A stretch of 10,709 nt of DNA from Candidatus Woesearchaeota archaeon (GCA_013331515.1 DUGG01000015.1:10000-20708), one strand, 5' to 3'; counted from the first letter of the stretch, positions 1 to 6,490 are shown. Notes: a model not told the origin generated them from the sequence alone. Program-made: numbers and translations.

Positions 1-1476
1 ACCCGCTGGTGAGAACACCAGCGGAATGCACGCATTGAACCTCTTGAATTCTTCGCTTTCCTGTATCTTCCGCTTAAGCGCAATGTCAACCAATCCAGGC
101 ATGGTCATTGCTTTTGGGTCAAGGACCTTTTGCAGGTCCTCCCAGGCCATGATTCTGTTTTCAATAATCACTTCTGTCAGCGATTTGTCCAGCGCTAGCG
201 AAATCTTTACTATTTCAGCCGCGACCTCATAGCCGATGTAAGGGTTCAGGGCTGTCACCAGGCTTAAGCCTTTCCCCATAAGCTGCTTCGACCTGCCCGC
301 ATCAACCTCTATCCCGCTCACGCACTTTTCCGCAAGCATCACGAGTGCGTTAGTGAGCAGTTTTATTGACCAAAGCAGGTCAAACGCTATGAGGGGGGTC
401 ATCACGTTCAGCTCCATTTGGCCAGACTTCGCTGCTTCAGCTATGGCGTAATCGTTGCCGAGCGCCTGGTAGCAGGCCATTATCGCGCATTCAGGAACCG
501 AAGGGTTTACTTTTCCAGGCATTATGGATGAACCAGGCTCAACTTCTGGAAGGACTAACTCGGCGATGGCCGTCTTTGGCCCGGAGCTGAGCAACATAAG
601 GTCGTTGCATATCTTTATTGTCTCGGTCGCAAGCATACGCAACGAGCTTGAGACTTCCAGGAAAGCTGCACCGCTCCATGTCGTGAATATTGAGTCGGCT
701 GCCGCCGAAAAATTAAGCCCCGAATATTTGCTTATTTTGGCAACAACAATTTCCTTGAATCCGGGGTGCGCATTTATTCCCGTCCCTACGGCCGTCCCGC
801 CTATCCCAAGCTGCAGCATGGAATCCTCTGCCGCTTTTACCCTTGCGGCGCAGTTTTCCAGTGCACTGGCATAGCTGCCGAAAACCTGGCCGAAGGTTAT
901 TGGCACTGCATCCTGCAAATGAGTGCGGCCGGTCTTCACGACTACTGCATGCTGCGCAGCCTTCTTCCTGAATTCTGCAGCCAGGCAGCCTGTCCCTGCG
1001 TGCAATGATGGAAGCGAGAAAAGCGTGGCAATCCGGATTGCCGTAGGTATTACATCATTGGATGACTGCGCCATGTTGACGTGGTTATTCGGGTGGACAA
1101 GCGAGTATTCTCCTTTCCTGCCGCCCAGAAGCTCAATTGCCCGGTTGGCTATCACCTCGTTGCAATTCATGTTGAATGGTGTTCCTGCACCTGCCTGGAA
1201 AACATCAAGGGGGAATTCATCATCCCATTTTCCCTCAGCGACTTCGGAGGCTGCTGCAATGATTCCCTCTCCGGTTTTCCTGTCAAGGACACCCAGCTCA
1301 ACATTTGCAGCCGCGGATGCCTTCTTTATCAGCGCAAGCGCCCTGATGAATTCCCTCTCTGCCTTTATGCCGGAAATACTGAAGTTTTCTTTTGCCCTTT
1401 CTGTGAATATTCCGTAGTACGCCTCTGAACGAATTTCCCTGCAGCCAAGCGCGTCCCTCTCTGTCCTTAAATCCAT
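1..1476 (-). CDS. aspA: aspartate ammonia-lyase (aspartase/fumarase superfamily), 3' end outside window
   Basis: It probably catalyses reversible deamination of L-aspartate to fumarate and ammonia in the cytoplasm. The 492 codons in the window show the superfamily signatures: AYYGI and ENFSISG near residues 20-36, QSSNDVIPTA near 135-145, GRTHLQDAVP near 182-191 and the catalytic flexible loop GSSIMPGKVNP near 313-323, followed by ELNVMTP. The N-terminal YYG and ENF.ISG pattern favours aspartase, but SSND and RTHLQDA also occur in class II fumarase, so FumC is the alternative. I chose ATG 1476 because MDLRTERDALG matches the usual family N-terminus and an A/T-rich TATA-like box is centred 25 nt upstream. 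ATG 1536 would add 20 residues and overlap the upstream PIN gene. The usual C-terminal motif (DPKAMTMPG) ends near residue 461, yet the frame stays open for at least 31 more residues, so there is a C-terminal extension. Confidence 0.85.
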   Translation of the reverse strand, partial: MDLRTERDALGCREIRSEAYYGIFTERAKENFSISGIKAEREFIRALALIKKASAAANVELGVLDRKTGEGIIAAASEVAEGKWDDEFPLDVFQAGAGTPFNMNCNEVIANRAIELLGGRKGEYSLVHPNNHVNMAQSSNDVIPTAIRIATLFSLPSLHAGTGCLAAEFRKKAAQHAVVVKTGRTHLQDAVPITFGQVFGSYASALENCAARVKAAEDSMLQLGIGGTAVGTGINAHPGFKEIVVAKISKYSGLNFSAAADSIFTTWSGAAFLEVSSSLRMLATETIKICNDLMLLSSGPKTAIAELVLPEVEPGSSIMPGKVNPSVPECAIMACYQALGNDYAIAEAAKSGQMELNVMTPLIAFDLLWSIKLLTNALVMLAEKCVSGIEVDAGRSKQLMGKGLSLVTALNPYIGYEVAAEIVKISLALDKSLTEVIIENRIMAWEDLQKVLDPKAMTMPGLVDIALKRKIQESEEFKRFNACIPLVFSPAG

Positions 1477-1495
1477 GGCTTTGGGGGATTGCCGC

Positions 1496-1505
1496 AATTT
1501 TTTAA
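1496..1505 (-). promoter_or_regulatory. TATA-like box for the aspartase gene
   Basis: On the minus strand this reads ATTAAAAAATT. Its centre is about 25 nt before ATG 1476, the spacing expected for a leaderless archaeal transcript. It lies just downstream (in the direction of transcription) of the stop codon of the PIN gene, so the lyase could be transcribed alone as well as by read-through. Confidence 0.4.
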
Positions 1506-1519
1506 TGGTTGCGGTAACT

Positions 1520-2116
1520 TCACTCTTCGTTAACATGGCTGCAGAATGCATCAATATCCATGCAGCGTATTCCCATTTCCTCGGCTGCCCTGATCAGTCC
1601 CTGGTCAAGCGATACGATTGCTGCCTTGAGATCCTTTGCGAGCATGAGCACTTCAAAGTCCTCCTCGCTGTCCAGAACGCCTTCCCGTAGCGCTTCCTTG
1701 TATTGGATTCTCAACCTGTGCAGTTTCTCGTCAATTGGCATTTTCTCGTCTTTCACGAATTTCTCGCTCACCCTCAAGCCCGCGTTCACCCTTGCCCTTA
1801 TCTCGTCAAGCAGCTTCCACATTATTGTGGCTGGCACTTTCATCTCATGCATCGGAGGGGACTTCACGAGTATGGTGCGCCTGAAGTTGGGCAACTCCTT
1901 CTGGGCAAAATACCGTAATTCCTTCTTCACGGAAGGCGGCATGTAGAACCTGACATTCTTCATTTTGGCTGCCGCTGCAAGGAAGTTTGCCACTGCATCA
2001 TCAACCGTCTGGCCAAAGTATTTCCTCGCGTCAGGATTCACGAACAGGCTCGTGTCAAGGACATAATTCCAGAAGCCAGTGCCGCGAAACATCGCGCGTA
2101 TCTTCCTCATCACCAT
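1520..2116 (-). CDS. RNA ligase partner protein, PIN-domain (UPF0278-type)
   Basis: This 198-residue protein resembles the archaeal RNA ligase partner family, a PIN-fold putative RNase whose gene usually sits beside an ATP-dependent RNA ligase. The PIN acidic residues are visible: VLDTS (Asp21) at the first strand, KKEL (Glu66), the DSEEDFEVLMLAKDL segment (Asp149, Glu151, Asp153) and SLDQGL (Asp171). The frame is open further upstream to a TTG at 2125, but ATG 2116 lies about 27 nt from a strong TATA box, so I prefer it as a leaderless start; ATG 2110 is also possible. The expected RNA ligase gene is not in the window, so the partnership cannot be confirmed here. The lyase follows immediately downstream on the same strand. 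Confidence 0.75.
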   Translation of the reverse strand: MVMRKIRAMFRGTGFWNYVLDTSLFVNPDARKYFGQTVDDAVANFLAAAAKMKNVRFYMPPSVKKELRYFAQKELPNFRRTILVKSPPMHEMKVPATIMWKLLDEIRARVNAGLRVSEKFVKDEKMPIDEKLHRLRIQYKEALREGVLDSEEDFEVLMLAKDLKAAIVSLDQGLIRAAEEMGIRCMDIDAFCSHVNEE

Positions 2117-2139
2117 GCATCGCAAGTTTTTTCAACAGG

Positions 2140-2147
2140 TTTAAAAA
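2140..2147. promoter_or_regulatory. shared bidirectional TATA box
   Basis: The sequence TTTAAAAA reads as a good archaeal TATA box on either strand (TTTTTAAA on minus). It is about 29 nt from the PolX ATG at 2173 on the plus strand and about 27 nt from ATG 2116 on the minus strand. Both genes would then be leaderless, and no ribosome binding site is visible before either start. Confidence 0.6.
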
Positions 2148-2172
2148 GGTTTGTCACACCAACCGGGCAACG

Positions 2173-3912
2173 ATGAAAAACCCTGAAGTCGCCCGGCTCC
2201 TGTATGGCATTGCTGACCTGCTTGAAATGCAGGATGCCCAATTCAAGCCGGCAGCTTACCGCAAGGCAGCCAGGAATGTTGAGACCATTTCAGCGGACAT
2301 TGAGGAAGTCTTCAATAGGGGCGGTAAAAATGCGCTGATGGAAATCCGGGGGGTTGGCGAGGGCATCGCTGAAAAGATTGAGGAATTCCTTAGGGTTGGC
2401 AGGCTTGCATACTATGACGACTTGAAAAAGAAGGTGCCAGGCCATGTGGCCGGGCTGATGGGAGTCCCAGGCCTTGGCCCCAAGCGCATCAAGCTGCTTC
2501 ACGAAAAGCTCAGGATAAAAACCATCTCAGACCTGGAAGCGGCTGCGAAAGCGCATAAGATATGCGCATTGCCCGGATTCGGCGAAAAGTCAGAAGAGGA
2601 CATCCTGAGGAACATAGAGATTTTCAGGAAAGGCCATGAAAGGATGCCGCTTGGCTATGCAGTGCCTGTTGCCAATGAAATTGAACAGCGCCTGAAAAGC
2701 CTGAATGAAGCAGTTAGGGTTTCTGTTGCCGGCTCTGTGAGGAGAAGGGAGGAAACAATCGGCGATATTGACGTTCTTGTAAGCTGCAAAGACGGGAAAG
2801 CTGCTGCAAGGATAATGGATTTCTTTGCAGGAATGCCCGATGTCGGCAGAATCCTGGCAAAAGGCGAGACCAAGACAAGCATTGTGCTGAATTCAGGCCT
2901 TCAGGTTGACTTGAGGGTGATTGACAATGCGAGCTTTGGCGCCGCTCTGCAGTATTTTACAGGCAGCAAGGAGCATAACATTGCAATAAGGGGGATTGCC
3001 GTGATGAAGGGGCTGAAGCTCAACGAGTACGGTGTTTTCAGGAAAGGCGGCGGCAAAAGAATTGCCGGCAGAACCGAAGAGGAAGTCTACAAAGCTATCG
3101 GTCTTCCTTACCTGGAGCCTGAAATCCGGGAGAACAACGGTGAAATAGAGGCGGCAGTGAAGGATAAGCTGCCAAATCTTGTCGGATATGGCAGCATAAA
3201 AGGCGATTTCCACTGCCACACTGTCAGGAGCGACGGCAGAAACATGATTGGTGACATGGTTTCTGCTGCAAGGAAGCTCAATTATGAATACGTTGCAATA
3301 ACCGATCACAGCAGGAGCGAGAGGATTGCACACGGGCTTGCAATTGATGAGATGGAACAGTGGCTTAAGGAGATAAGAGCAGTCGCCGCTAAGACGAAAG
3401 GCATCCGCATCCTTGCTGGCTCCGAAGTGGACATTCTCCCAAGCGGCGAGCTTGACTACCCTGACGACCTGCTGAAAAAGATGGATATCGTAGTCGGCTC
3501 TGTGCATTCGCACTTTAAATTAACCAAGGAAGAAATGACAAAGCGCATCCTTGCCGCGATGGAAAACCGGCATCTTGACATCCTTGGCCACCCAACAGGA
3601 AGGAGGTTTGGCAGGCGCGAGCCGTACGATGCGGACTTTATGGAAATATTCGCTGCGGCAGCCGAGAAAAAGGTTATGCTGGAGATAAACGCCTACCCTG
3701 ACCGGAGCGATTTGAGTGATGTGCTGGCCAGGCAGGCAAAATCAATTGGCTGCCGGTTTGTCATTGACACGGATTCGCACAGCACTAACGACCTCGCGTT
3801 TATGGAGCTTGGCGTTTCAATAGCGAAAAGGGCGTGGCTTACCGCCGATGACGTCGTGAACACCAGGCCGCTTGAGGGGCTGCCAAGGTTTTTTAGAAGG
3901 ATGAAAATCTGA
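2173..3912 (+). CDS. polX: DNA polymerase/3'-5' exonuclease PolX (family X polymerase with PHP domain)
   Basis: A 579-residue enzyme for gap-filling repair synthesis, with a PHP metal-dependent exonuclease/phosphoesterase at the C-terminus. Residues 1-150 form the helix-hairpin-helix region (GVGEGIAEKI near 60-69, GVPGLGPKRIK near 97-107, LPGFGEKSEED near 133-143). The nucleotidyltransferase domain has GSVRRREETIGDID with metal-binding Asp198 and Asp200, and the third aspartate is Asp246 in LQVDLRV. The PHP domain is complete: DFHCHTVRSDG (His347, His349, Asp354), ITDHS (Asp378, His379), GSEVD (Glu418), GSVHSH (His445, His447), GHPTG (His473) and IDTDSH (Asp534, His536). The length is normal for bacterial-type PolX. 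The frame extends upstream to 1987, but that part overlaps the divergent gene and its promoter, so ATG 2173 is chosen. Confidence 0.95.
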   Translation: MKNPEVARLLYGIADLLEMQDAQFKPAAYRKAARNVETISADIEEVFNRGGKNALMEIRGVGEGIAEKIEEFLRVGRLAYYDDLKKKVPGHVAGLMGVPGLGPKRIKLLHEKLRIKTISDLEAAAKAHKICALPGFGEKSEEDILRNIEIFRKGHERMPLGYAVPVANEIEQRLKSLNEAVRVSVAGSVRRREETIGDIDVLVSCKDGKAAARIMDFFAGMPDVGRILAKGETKTSIVLNSGLQVDLRVIDNASFGAALQYFTGSKEHNIAIRGIAVMKGLKLNEYGVFRKGGGKRIAGRTEEEVYKAIGLPYLEPEIRENNGEIEAAVKDKLPNLVGYGSIKGDFHCHTVRSDGRNMIGDMVSAARKLNYEYVAITDHSRSERIAHGLAIDEMEQWLKEIRAVAAKTKGIRILAGSEVDILPSGELDYPDDLLKKMDIVVGSVHSHFKLTKEEMTKRILAAMENRHLDILGHPTGRRFGRREPYDADFMEIFAAAAEKKVMLEINAYPDRSDLSDVLARQAKSIGCRFVIDTDSHSTNDLAFMELGVSIAKRAWLTADDVVNTRPLEGLPRFFRRMKI

Positions 3913-3992
3913 CCCCATTTTCCTTCCGCTGGCAGCCTTGCGAAAGTGTGATTATCATTTATGCGAGATGAGCCGGGTTTTCGTAAATAAAC

Positions 3993-4136
3993 GACCGCCG
4001 ATCAAAGACCGGGGGTATTCAGAAACTACGCGGCGAACGCTGCGAGCGTCGTCTGGCTTCTGCTGCTTAACGGGCTGAACGCGCCGTACTTCTGAAGCTA
4101 CCAGAGCAAGACGCCACCGGTCAAAGACCGGTGGAA
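3993..4136. repeat. two related GC-rich stem-loops 119 bp apart; possible IS200/IS605-type right-end remnant
   Basis: Positions 4114-4134 form a perfect 9-bp stem (CCACCGGTC / GACCGGTGG) with an AAA loop. Positions 3995-4015 match it at 18 of 21 bases and could still form 7 of 9 pairs. Between them are a smaller stem-loop (ACGCT/AGCGT near 4037-4050) and the string CTGAAGC at 4092-4098. A GAAGC-type string followed by a GC-rich hairpin is reminiscent of the 3' ends of archaeal tnpB elements and their omega RNAs. A frame here reads NYAANAASVVW, weakly like the TnpB zinc-ribbon tail. No transposase gene is present, so this is at most a remnant. Confidence 0.3.
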
Positions 4137-4140
4137 AAAG

Positions 4141-4148
4141 ATTTTAAA
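4141..4148 (+). promoter_or_regulatory. TATA box for the YdcF-like gene
   Basis: ATTTTAAA is placed to start transcription near 4171, giving a leader of about 24 nt. A short dyad, CCAGC TAG GCTGG (4149-4161), lies between the box and that start. The leader contains AGGTGA at 4183-4188, a ribosome binding site spaced correctly for ATG 4195. Confidence 0.45.
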
Positions 4149-4194
4149 CCAGCTAGGCTGGAAGCCATCGAATGGCCCAAAATAGGTGAGTTTG

Positions 4195-4740
4195 ATGAAA
4201 TTTGATGCAATCGTTGTGCTGGGTGCTGGTGTGACTAAAAAAGGCAACCTTACAAGGGTTTGCAGGTCACGAGTGGACAAGGCCGTGGAATTATTCCTTA
4301 GTGGGATGGCACCCAGGATTATTGTGGCCGGTAAAGGCGAGGCTTGTGTAATGAAAAGCTATGCCGTCAGGAAAGGGTTAACGGAAGCTGACATTCTTGA
4401 GGAAGACAAGTCATTGGACACTGTGGGCAATGCTTTTTTTGTCAAAAGGGATTTTTTGCTTCGAAATGACTGGCACAGGTTGGCAGTGGTAACTTCGGGC
4501 TTTCACTTAAGACGGGCAAAGCTTGTCTTCCGCAAGGTGTTTGGGAAGGGTTATACGTTGACGTTCGTCGCATCTCAAAGCGTGTTATTGGTGAACGCCT
4601 TGAAACAGAAGCTGTACCTTGAAAAAGGGCTGACAGTACTAACAGGCATTCTTGGCATGCTTGTGGCCGATGGTGACATGGACGCCATTGAAAACTTTGT
4701 GCTGAAGAACCCGCTTTACGCCGTTTACAGGCGCGTGTGA
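4195..4740 (+). CDS. YdcF/SanA-like DUF218 domain protein
   Basis: This 181-residue protein covers one DUF218 domain. The family motifs are present in order: VVLGAGV (residues 7-13), SRVDKAVELFLSG followed by RIIVAGKGE (25-49), EDKSLDTVGNA (70-80) and VVTSGFHLRRAKLVF (98-112). These correspond to the conserved Ser/Thr/Asn and TS.FH..RA elements of the fold. No signal peptide or membrane segment is visible, unlike E. coli SanA or ElyC, so it is probably cytoplasmic. The biochemical role of the family is poorly defined, with links to envelope integrity in bacteria. A GTG at 4186 is in frame, but the AGGTGA ribosome binding site fits ATG 4195. It is convergent with endonuclease V, with 17 bp between stop codons. 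Confidence 0.85.
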   Translation: MKFDAIVVLGAGVTKKGNLTRVCRSRVDKAVELFLSGMAPRIIVAGKGEACVMKSYAVRKGLTEADILEEDKSLDTVGNAFFVKRDFLLRNDWHRLAVVTSGFHLRRAKLVFRKVFGKGYTLTFVASQSVLLVNALKQKLYLEKGLTVLTGILGMLVADGDMDAIENFVLKNPLYAVYRRV

Positions 4741-4786
4741 TGGCAAAGGGCATCGTTTCACTCCTGATATTTCTGCCCTTTGCTAT
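4740..4786. repeat. stem-loop spanning the convergent gene ends (hairpin F)
   Basis: GCAAAGGGC (4743-4751) is a perfect inverted repeat of GCCCTTTGC (4775-4783). The stem extends to 12 pairs (one G-T) over 4740-4751 and 4775-4786, with a 23-nt loop. The right arm encodes part of the endonuclease V C-terminus, and the left arm starts at the last base of the YdcF-like stop codon. On the minus strand the stem begins with TATAG. It may act as a terminator or 3'-end stabiliser for both transcripts, but there is no U tract. Confidence 0.6.
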
Positions 4787-5426
4787 AACAGTTGGACTTT
4801 GCCTCCCTCTCCATTGCCTGCCTCTTCTTGTCCGCCATCCTGTGCGCCAGATGCAGCGGCTCAGGCAGCTTGTGGGGATGCCTTATTGATTTTTGTACAA
4901 TCGCAACAGCGTTCTCAAGGCTCACCTTATGGCCAACCGAGATATAAAGCGGCTTTGAAACCTCCTTTGTTCTCAGTTCCATGCCAAGCAGTTCCTTGCC
5001 AACTGTTATGTTTCCCGCCTCATCCTCATCCCCAAGCATTCGTGTCTTGGCTACTCCGATTGTTGCCTGCCCAAGCTCCACCCCAAGCTGTGATGCCATG
5101 CCGCATCTCAGAGGGTGGAGAACCCCGTTGCCATCCACAAGCAGCACGTCAGGCCTTTTTCCCAGTTTGGCAAATGCCGCTTTTATCGCTTCCCCCTCCC
5201 GGTAGTAAAGCATTCCAAGCATGTACGGGAATGCACTTTCAACGACGGCCGTCTGCTTTTCCAAAGGGTTCATATTGGCGTCGCACACGACAACAGCAGC
5301 TATTACCGCCTTGTCAGAATACGCGCAGTCACATCCGCCTATTGTCTTCGGCTCGCCTGCCAAATCATCTGTTATGACTTTAGATGCTGCCTCCAGCTGT
5401 TCCTCTTTTAGTCGTTCAATGTCCAT
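4758..5426 (-). CDS. nfi: endonuclease V (deoxyinosine 3' endonuclease)
   Basis: It cleaves DNA (and in some homologues RNA) near inosine, the product of adenine deamination. The 222-residue protein is of typical length and keeps the fold's motifs: GGCDCAY (metal ligand Asp33), YYREGEA (Glu77 region), DVLLVDGNGVLHP (Asp98, His104), LGVELGQATIGVAKT (Lys127), PLYISVGHKVSLENAV (159-174) and PEPLHLAHRMAD (His195). ATG 5426 is preceded by GGTGA three bases upstream, a ribosome binding site. The gene lies 37 bp downstream of the unknown gene at 5464-6123 on the same strand, so read-through is possible. Together with PolX it gives the window a DNA repair flavour, although the two genes are not in one operon. 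Confidence 0.93.
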   Translation of the reverse strand: MDIERLKEEQLEAASKVITDDLAGEPKTIGGCDCAYSDKAVIAAVVVCDANMNPLEKQTAVVESAFPYMLGMLYYREGEAIKAAFAKLGKRPDVLLVDGNGVLHPLRCGMASQLGVELGQATIGVAKTRMLGDEDEAGNITVGKELLGMELRTKEVSKPLYISVGHKVSLENAVAIVQKSIRHPHKLPEPLHLAHRMADKKRQAMEREAKSNCYSKGQKYQE

Positions 5427-5463
5427 ACTTCACCATCACAATAAGCAAAATGAACAGTGACTC

Positions 5464-6123
5464 TTAAGCTTTAAGCTTATTAACGACTGAAGTCACAGCC
5501 CTTCTAAGGCCGCGGGGGTCCATATCTGGAATTGAATAGTCGTTAACTACTGATGCAAATTCTCCAGTATTATCACAAAATAAATTCCCACCATCTCTTG
5601 GAGGGGAGAAAGACGGAAATTTCCAACTGCTATCCACTCCGCCAATTTGATACATCTCAAATCTCCCTTTATCTGCCCAATATGGCTCCCCTCTCCGATC
5701 AAACAACACAGCATGATCTGGGGTACGTATATGCTCTATGGCACATTCAATGCCCGCACGTCTAAGGACGTTTGTTGCTTCCTCTTGATGAGGCACAAAT
5801 CCGTGCCCTTTGCTCTTCGCAGGATCATTATCACTACTGTAGACAATACTGATTTTTTCCAAGAATTGTCCATTCATTAACTGCTTATTGGCTAGGTATG
5901 GAAAGATTATTTGCAGATGTGAATAATCAAAAAACGGGGGAATGTGCGTTAGTACTTGAAGGCCTTTGCTAAATTTGAAATGCACGGCAACACACGCAGC
6001 TAAAAAAATTGTCTCCAGCCACTTTTCTTGGGTTTGCCCATTAATAAAACCAAAGCCGTTAGTGCCAACCCTAACGAGTTCCTCAAGTGGAGGTTCGGCG
6101 ATTGTTTTAATCTCTTTTGCCAT
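5464..6123 (-). CDS. protein of unknown function, AT-richer than its neighbours
   Basis: I do not recognise this 219-residue protein. It has no signal peptide and no clear membrane segment; residues 37-50 (ETIFLAACVAVHFK) are the most hydrophobic stretch. The most motif-like part is residues 129-160: IEHIRTPDHAVLFDRRG, then YWADKGRFEMYQIGG. A histidine followed by an acidic residue after a hydrophobic strand vaguely recalls PLD-like nuclease domains, but the HxK motif is absent and I do not claim it. ATG 6132 is in frame, but ATG 6123 is 28 nt from the TATA box and MAKEIK is a more natural start. Several sampled 60-bp lines are 32-47% GC against about 58% in a sampled endonuclease V line, which suggests recent acquisition. 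Confidence 0.7.
   Translation of the reverse strand: MAKEIKTIAEPPLEELVRVGTNGFGFINGQTQEKWLETIFLAACVAVHFKFSKGLQVLTHIPPFFDYSHLQIIFPYLANKQLMNGQFLEKISIVYSSDNDPAKSKGHGFVPHQEEATNVLRRAGIECAIEHIRTPDHAVLFDRRGEPYWADKGRFEMYQIGGVDSSWKFPSFSPPRDGGNLFCDNTGEFASVVNDYSIPDMDPRGLRRAVTSVVNKLKA
5465..5479. promoter_or_regulatory. 15-bp dyad, possible operator or promoter element for endonuclease V
   Basis: TAAGCTT-T-AAGCTTA is a perfect 7-1-7 dyad. It covers the stop codon of the unknown gene and lies 39 bp upstream of the endonuclease V start. A TATA-like reading on the minus strand (GCTTAAAGCTT) would start transcription near 5444. The central single base makes an RNA hairpin impossible for the full dyad, so a DNA-binding site is more plausible than a terminator. 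Confidence 0.25.
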
Positions 6124-6146
6124 AGCAGGCATTATTGGGGAACCCC

Positions 6147-6156
6147 TATTTAAATC
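6147..6156 (-). promoter_or_regulatory. TATA box for the unknown gene at 5464-6123
   Basis: On the minus strand this reads GATTTAAATA, a symmetrical TATA box. It is centred about 28 nt before ATG 6123 and only 19 nt before ATG 6132. This spacing decides the start codon if the transcript is leaderless. Confidence 0.5.
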
Positions 6157-6190
6157 TTTCTATTTTTACTACAATCAAGTGACAAAGAAA

Positions 6191-6291
6191 TGGGCCTGCT
6201 CGGATTCGAACCGAGGACATCTTCCCTGTGAAGGAAGCATTTGCTAGCCGCAGCAAGCGCTAACGGCTCATAGCCACTAGATCACAGGCCC
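6191..6291 (-). tRNA. tRNA-Val(CAC) with a 28-nt intron in the D arm
   Basis: The reverse complement folds into a full cloverleaf once an intron is removed. The acceptor stem GGGCCTG/CAGGCCC is perfect. The D stem pairs ATC with GAT, with the T13-T22 mismatch common in archaeal valine tRNAs, around an AGTGGCTA loop. The anticodon stem CTTCC/GGAAG holds loop TTCACAG (anticodon CAC, reading GUG). The T arm is CTCGG TTCGAAT CCGAG, and the discriminator is A. The mature length is 73 nt and CCA is not encoded. The intron interrupts the D stem after position 23. A T-rich run (TTTCTTT) lies directly downstream. Confidence 0.93.
6241..6268 (-). other. tRNA-Val intron with bulge-helix-bulge splice site
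   Basis: The exon-intron junctions form a canonical archaeal splicing motif. The central 4-bp helix is GCTA (exon) with TAGC (intron end). The 3-nt bulges are TGA and AAA, each cut after its second base. The inner helix is GCCG/CGGC, and the outer helix is weaker (AGTG with TGCT). Cutting here restores the D-stem bases G23, A24 and T25. The intron lies between tRNA positions 23 and 24 rather than at the usual 37/38. Confidence 0.88.
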
Positions 6292-6314
6292 AAGATTCTG
6301 TGGCTGCATCCGCC

Positions 6315-6326
6315 GATTTAAAAAAG
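6315..6326 (-). promoter_or_regulatory. TATA box of the tRNA gene
   Basis: On the minus strand the box reads CTTTTTTAAATC. Its centre is about 28 nt from the first base of the tRNA, the standard archaeal distance. Confidence 0.55.
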
Positions 6327-6343
6327 TTTGTCCAAAGGGTCCA

Positions 6344-6490
6344 GATGTATAACCAATTGTGATGATATAGAGAACTGCGCTGGTTATGTGACAGACGAGG
6401 CGCAGTTCACTATCAGACAACTGCTTACAAGACATGACATAAGCTACGCAGTTGTCTATATGTTGAATATTCAGGCAATTGGGTATAATC
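6344..6490. repeat. potential three-way-junction element (outer helix enclosing hairpins D and E)
   Basis: An outer inverted repeat pairs TATAACCAATTG (6348-6359) with CAATTGGGTATA (6476-6487), 11 of 12 bases. It extends through GAT/ATC with one bulged G. Inside it are two stems. D pairs GAACTGCGC (6372-6380) with GCGCAGTTC (6400-6408), plus ATAG/CTAT beyond one A-A mismatch, with a 19-nt loop. E pairs AGACAACTGC (6415-6424) with GCAGTTGTCT (6448-6457), with a 23-nt loop. One base separates D from E. The region has no convincing ORF. It could be a structured RNA, a small palindromic mobile element or a DNA recognition site. Confidence 0.55.

Noticed and set aside
1987..2172. N-terminal extension of the PolX frame
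   Set aside because: It overlaps the divergent PIN gene and the shared promoter, and lacks family similarity. ATG 2173 gives the usual N-terminus.
2893..3513. 206-codon minus-strand ORF within polX
   Set aside because: It is antisense to conserved polymerase and PHP motifs and has no family features of its own.
6358..6414. Box C/D guide RNA (GTGATGA at 6359-6365)
   Set aside because: A good C box is present, but no CTGA D box or D'/C' pair follows at the right spacing. The region is better explained by long inverted repeats.
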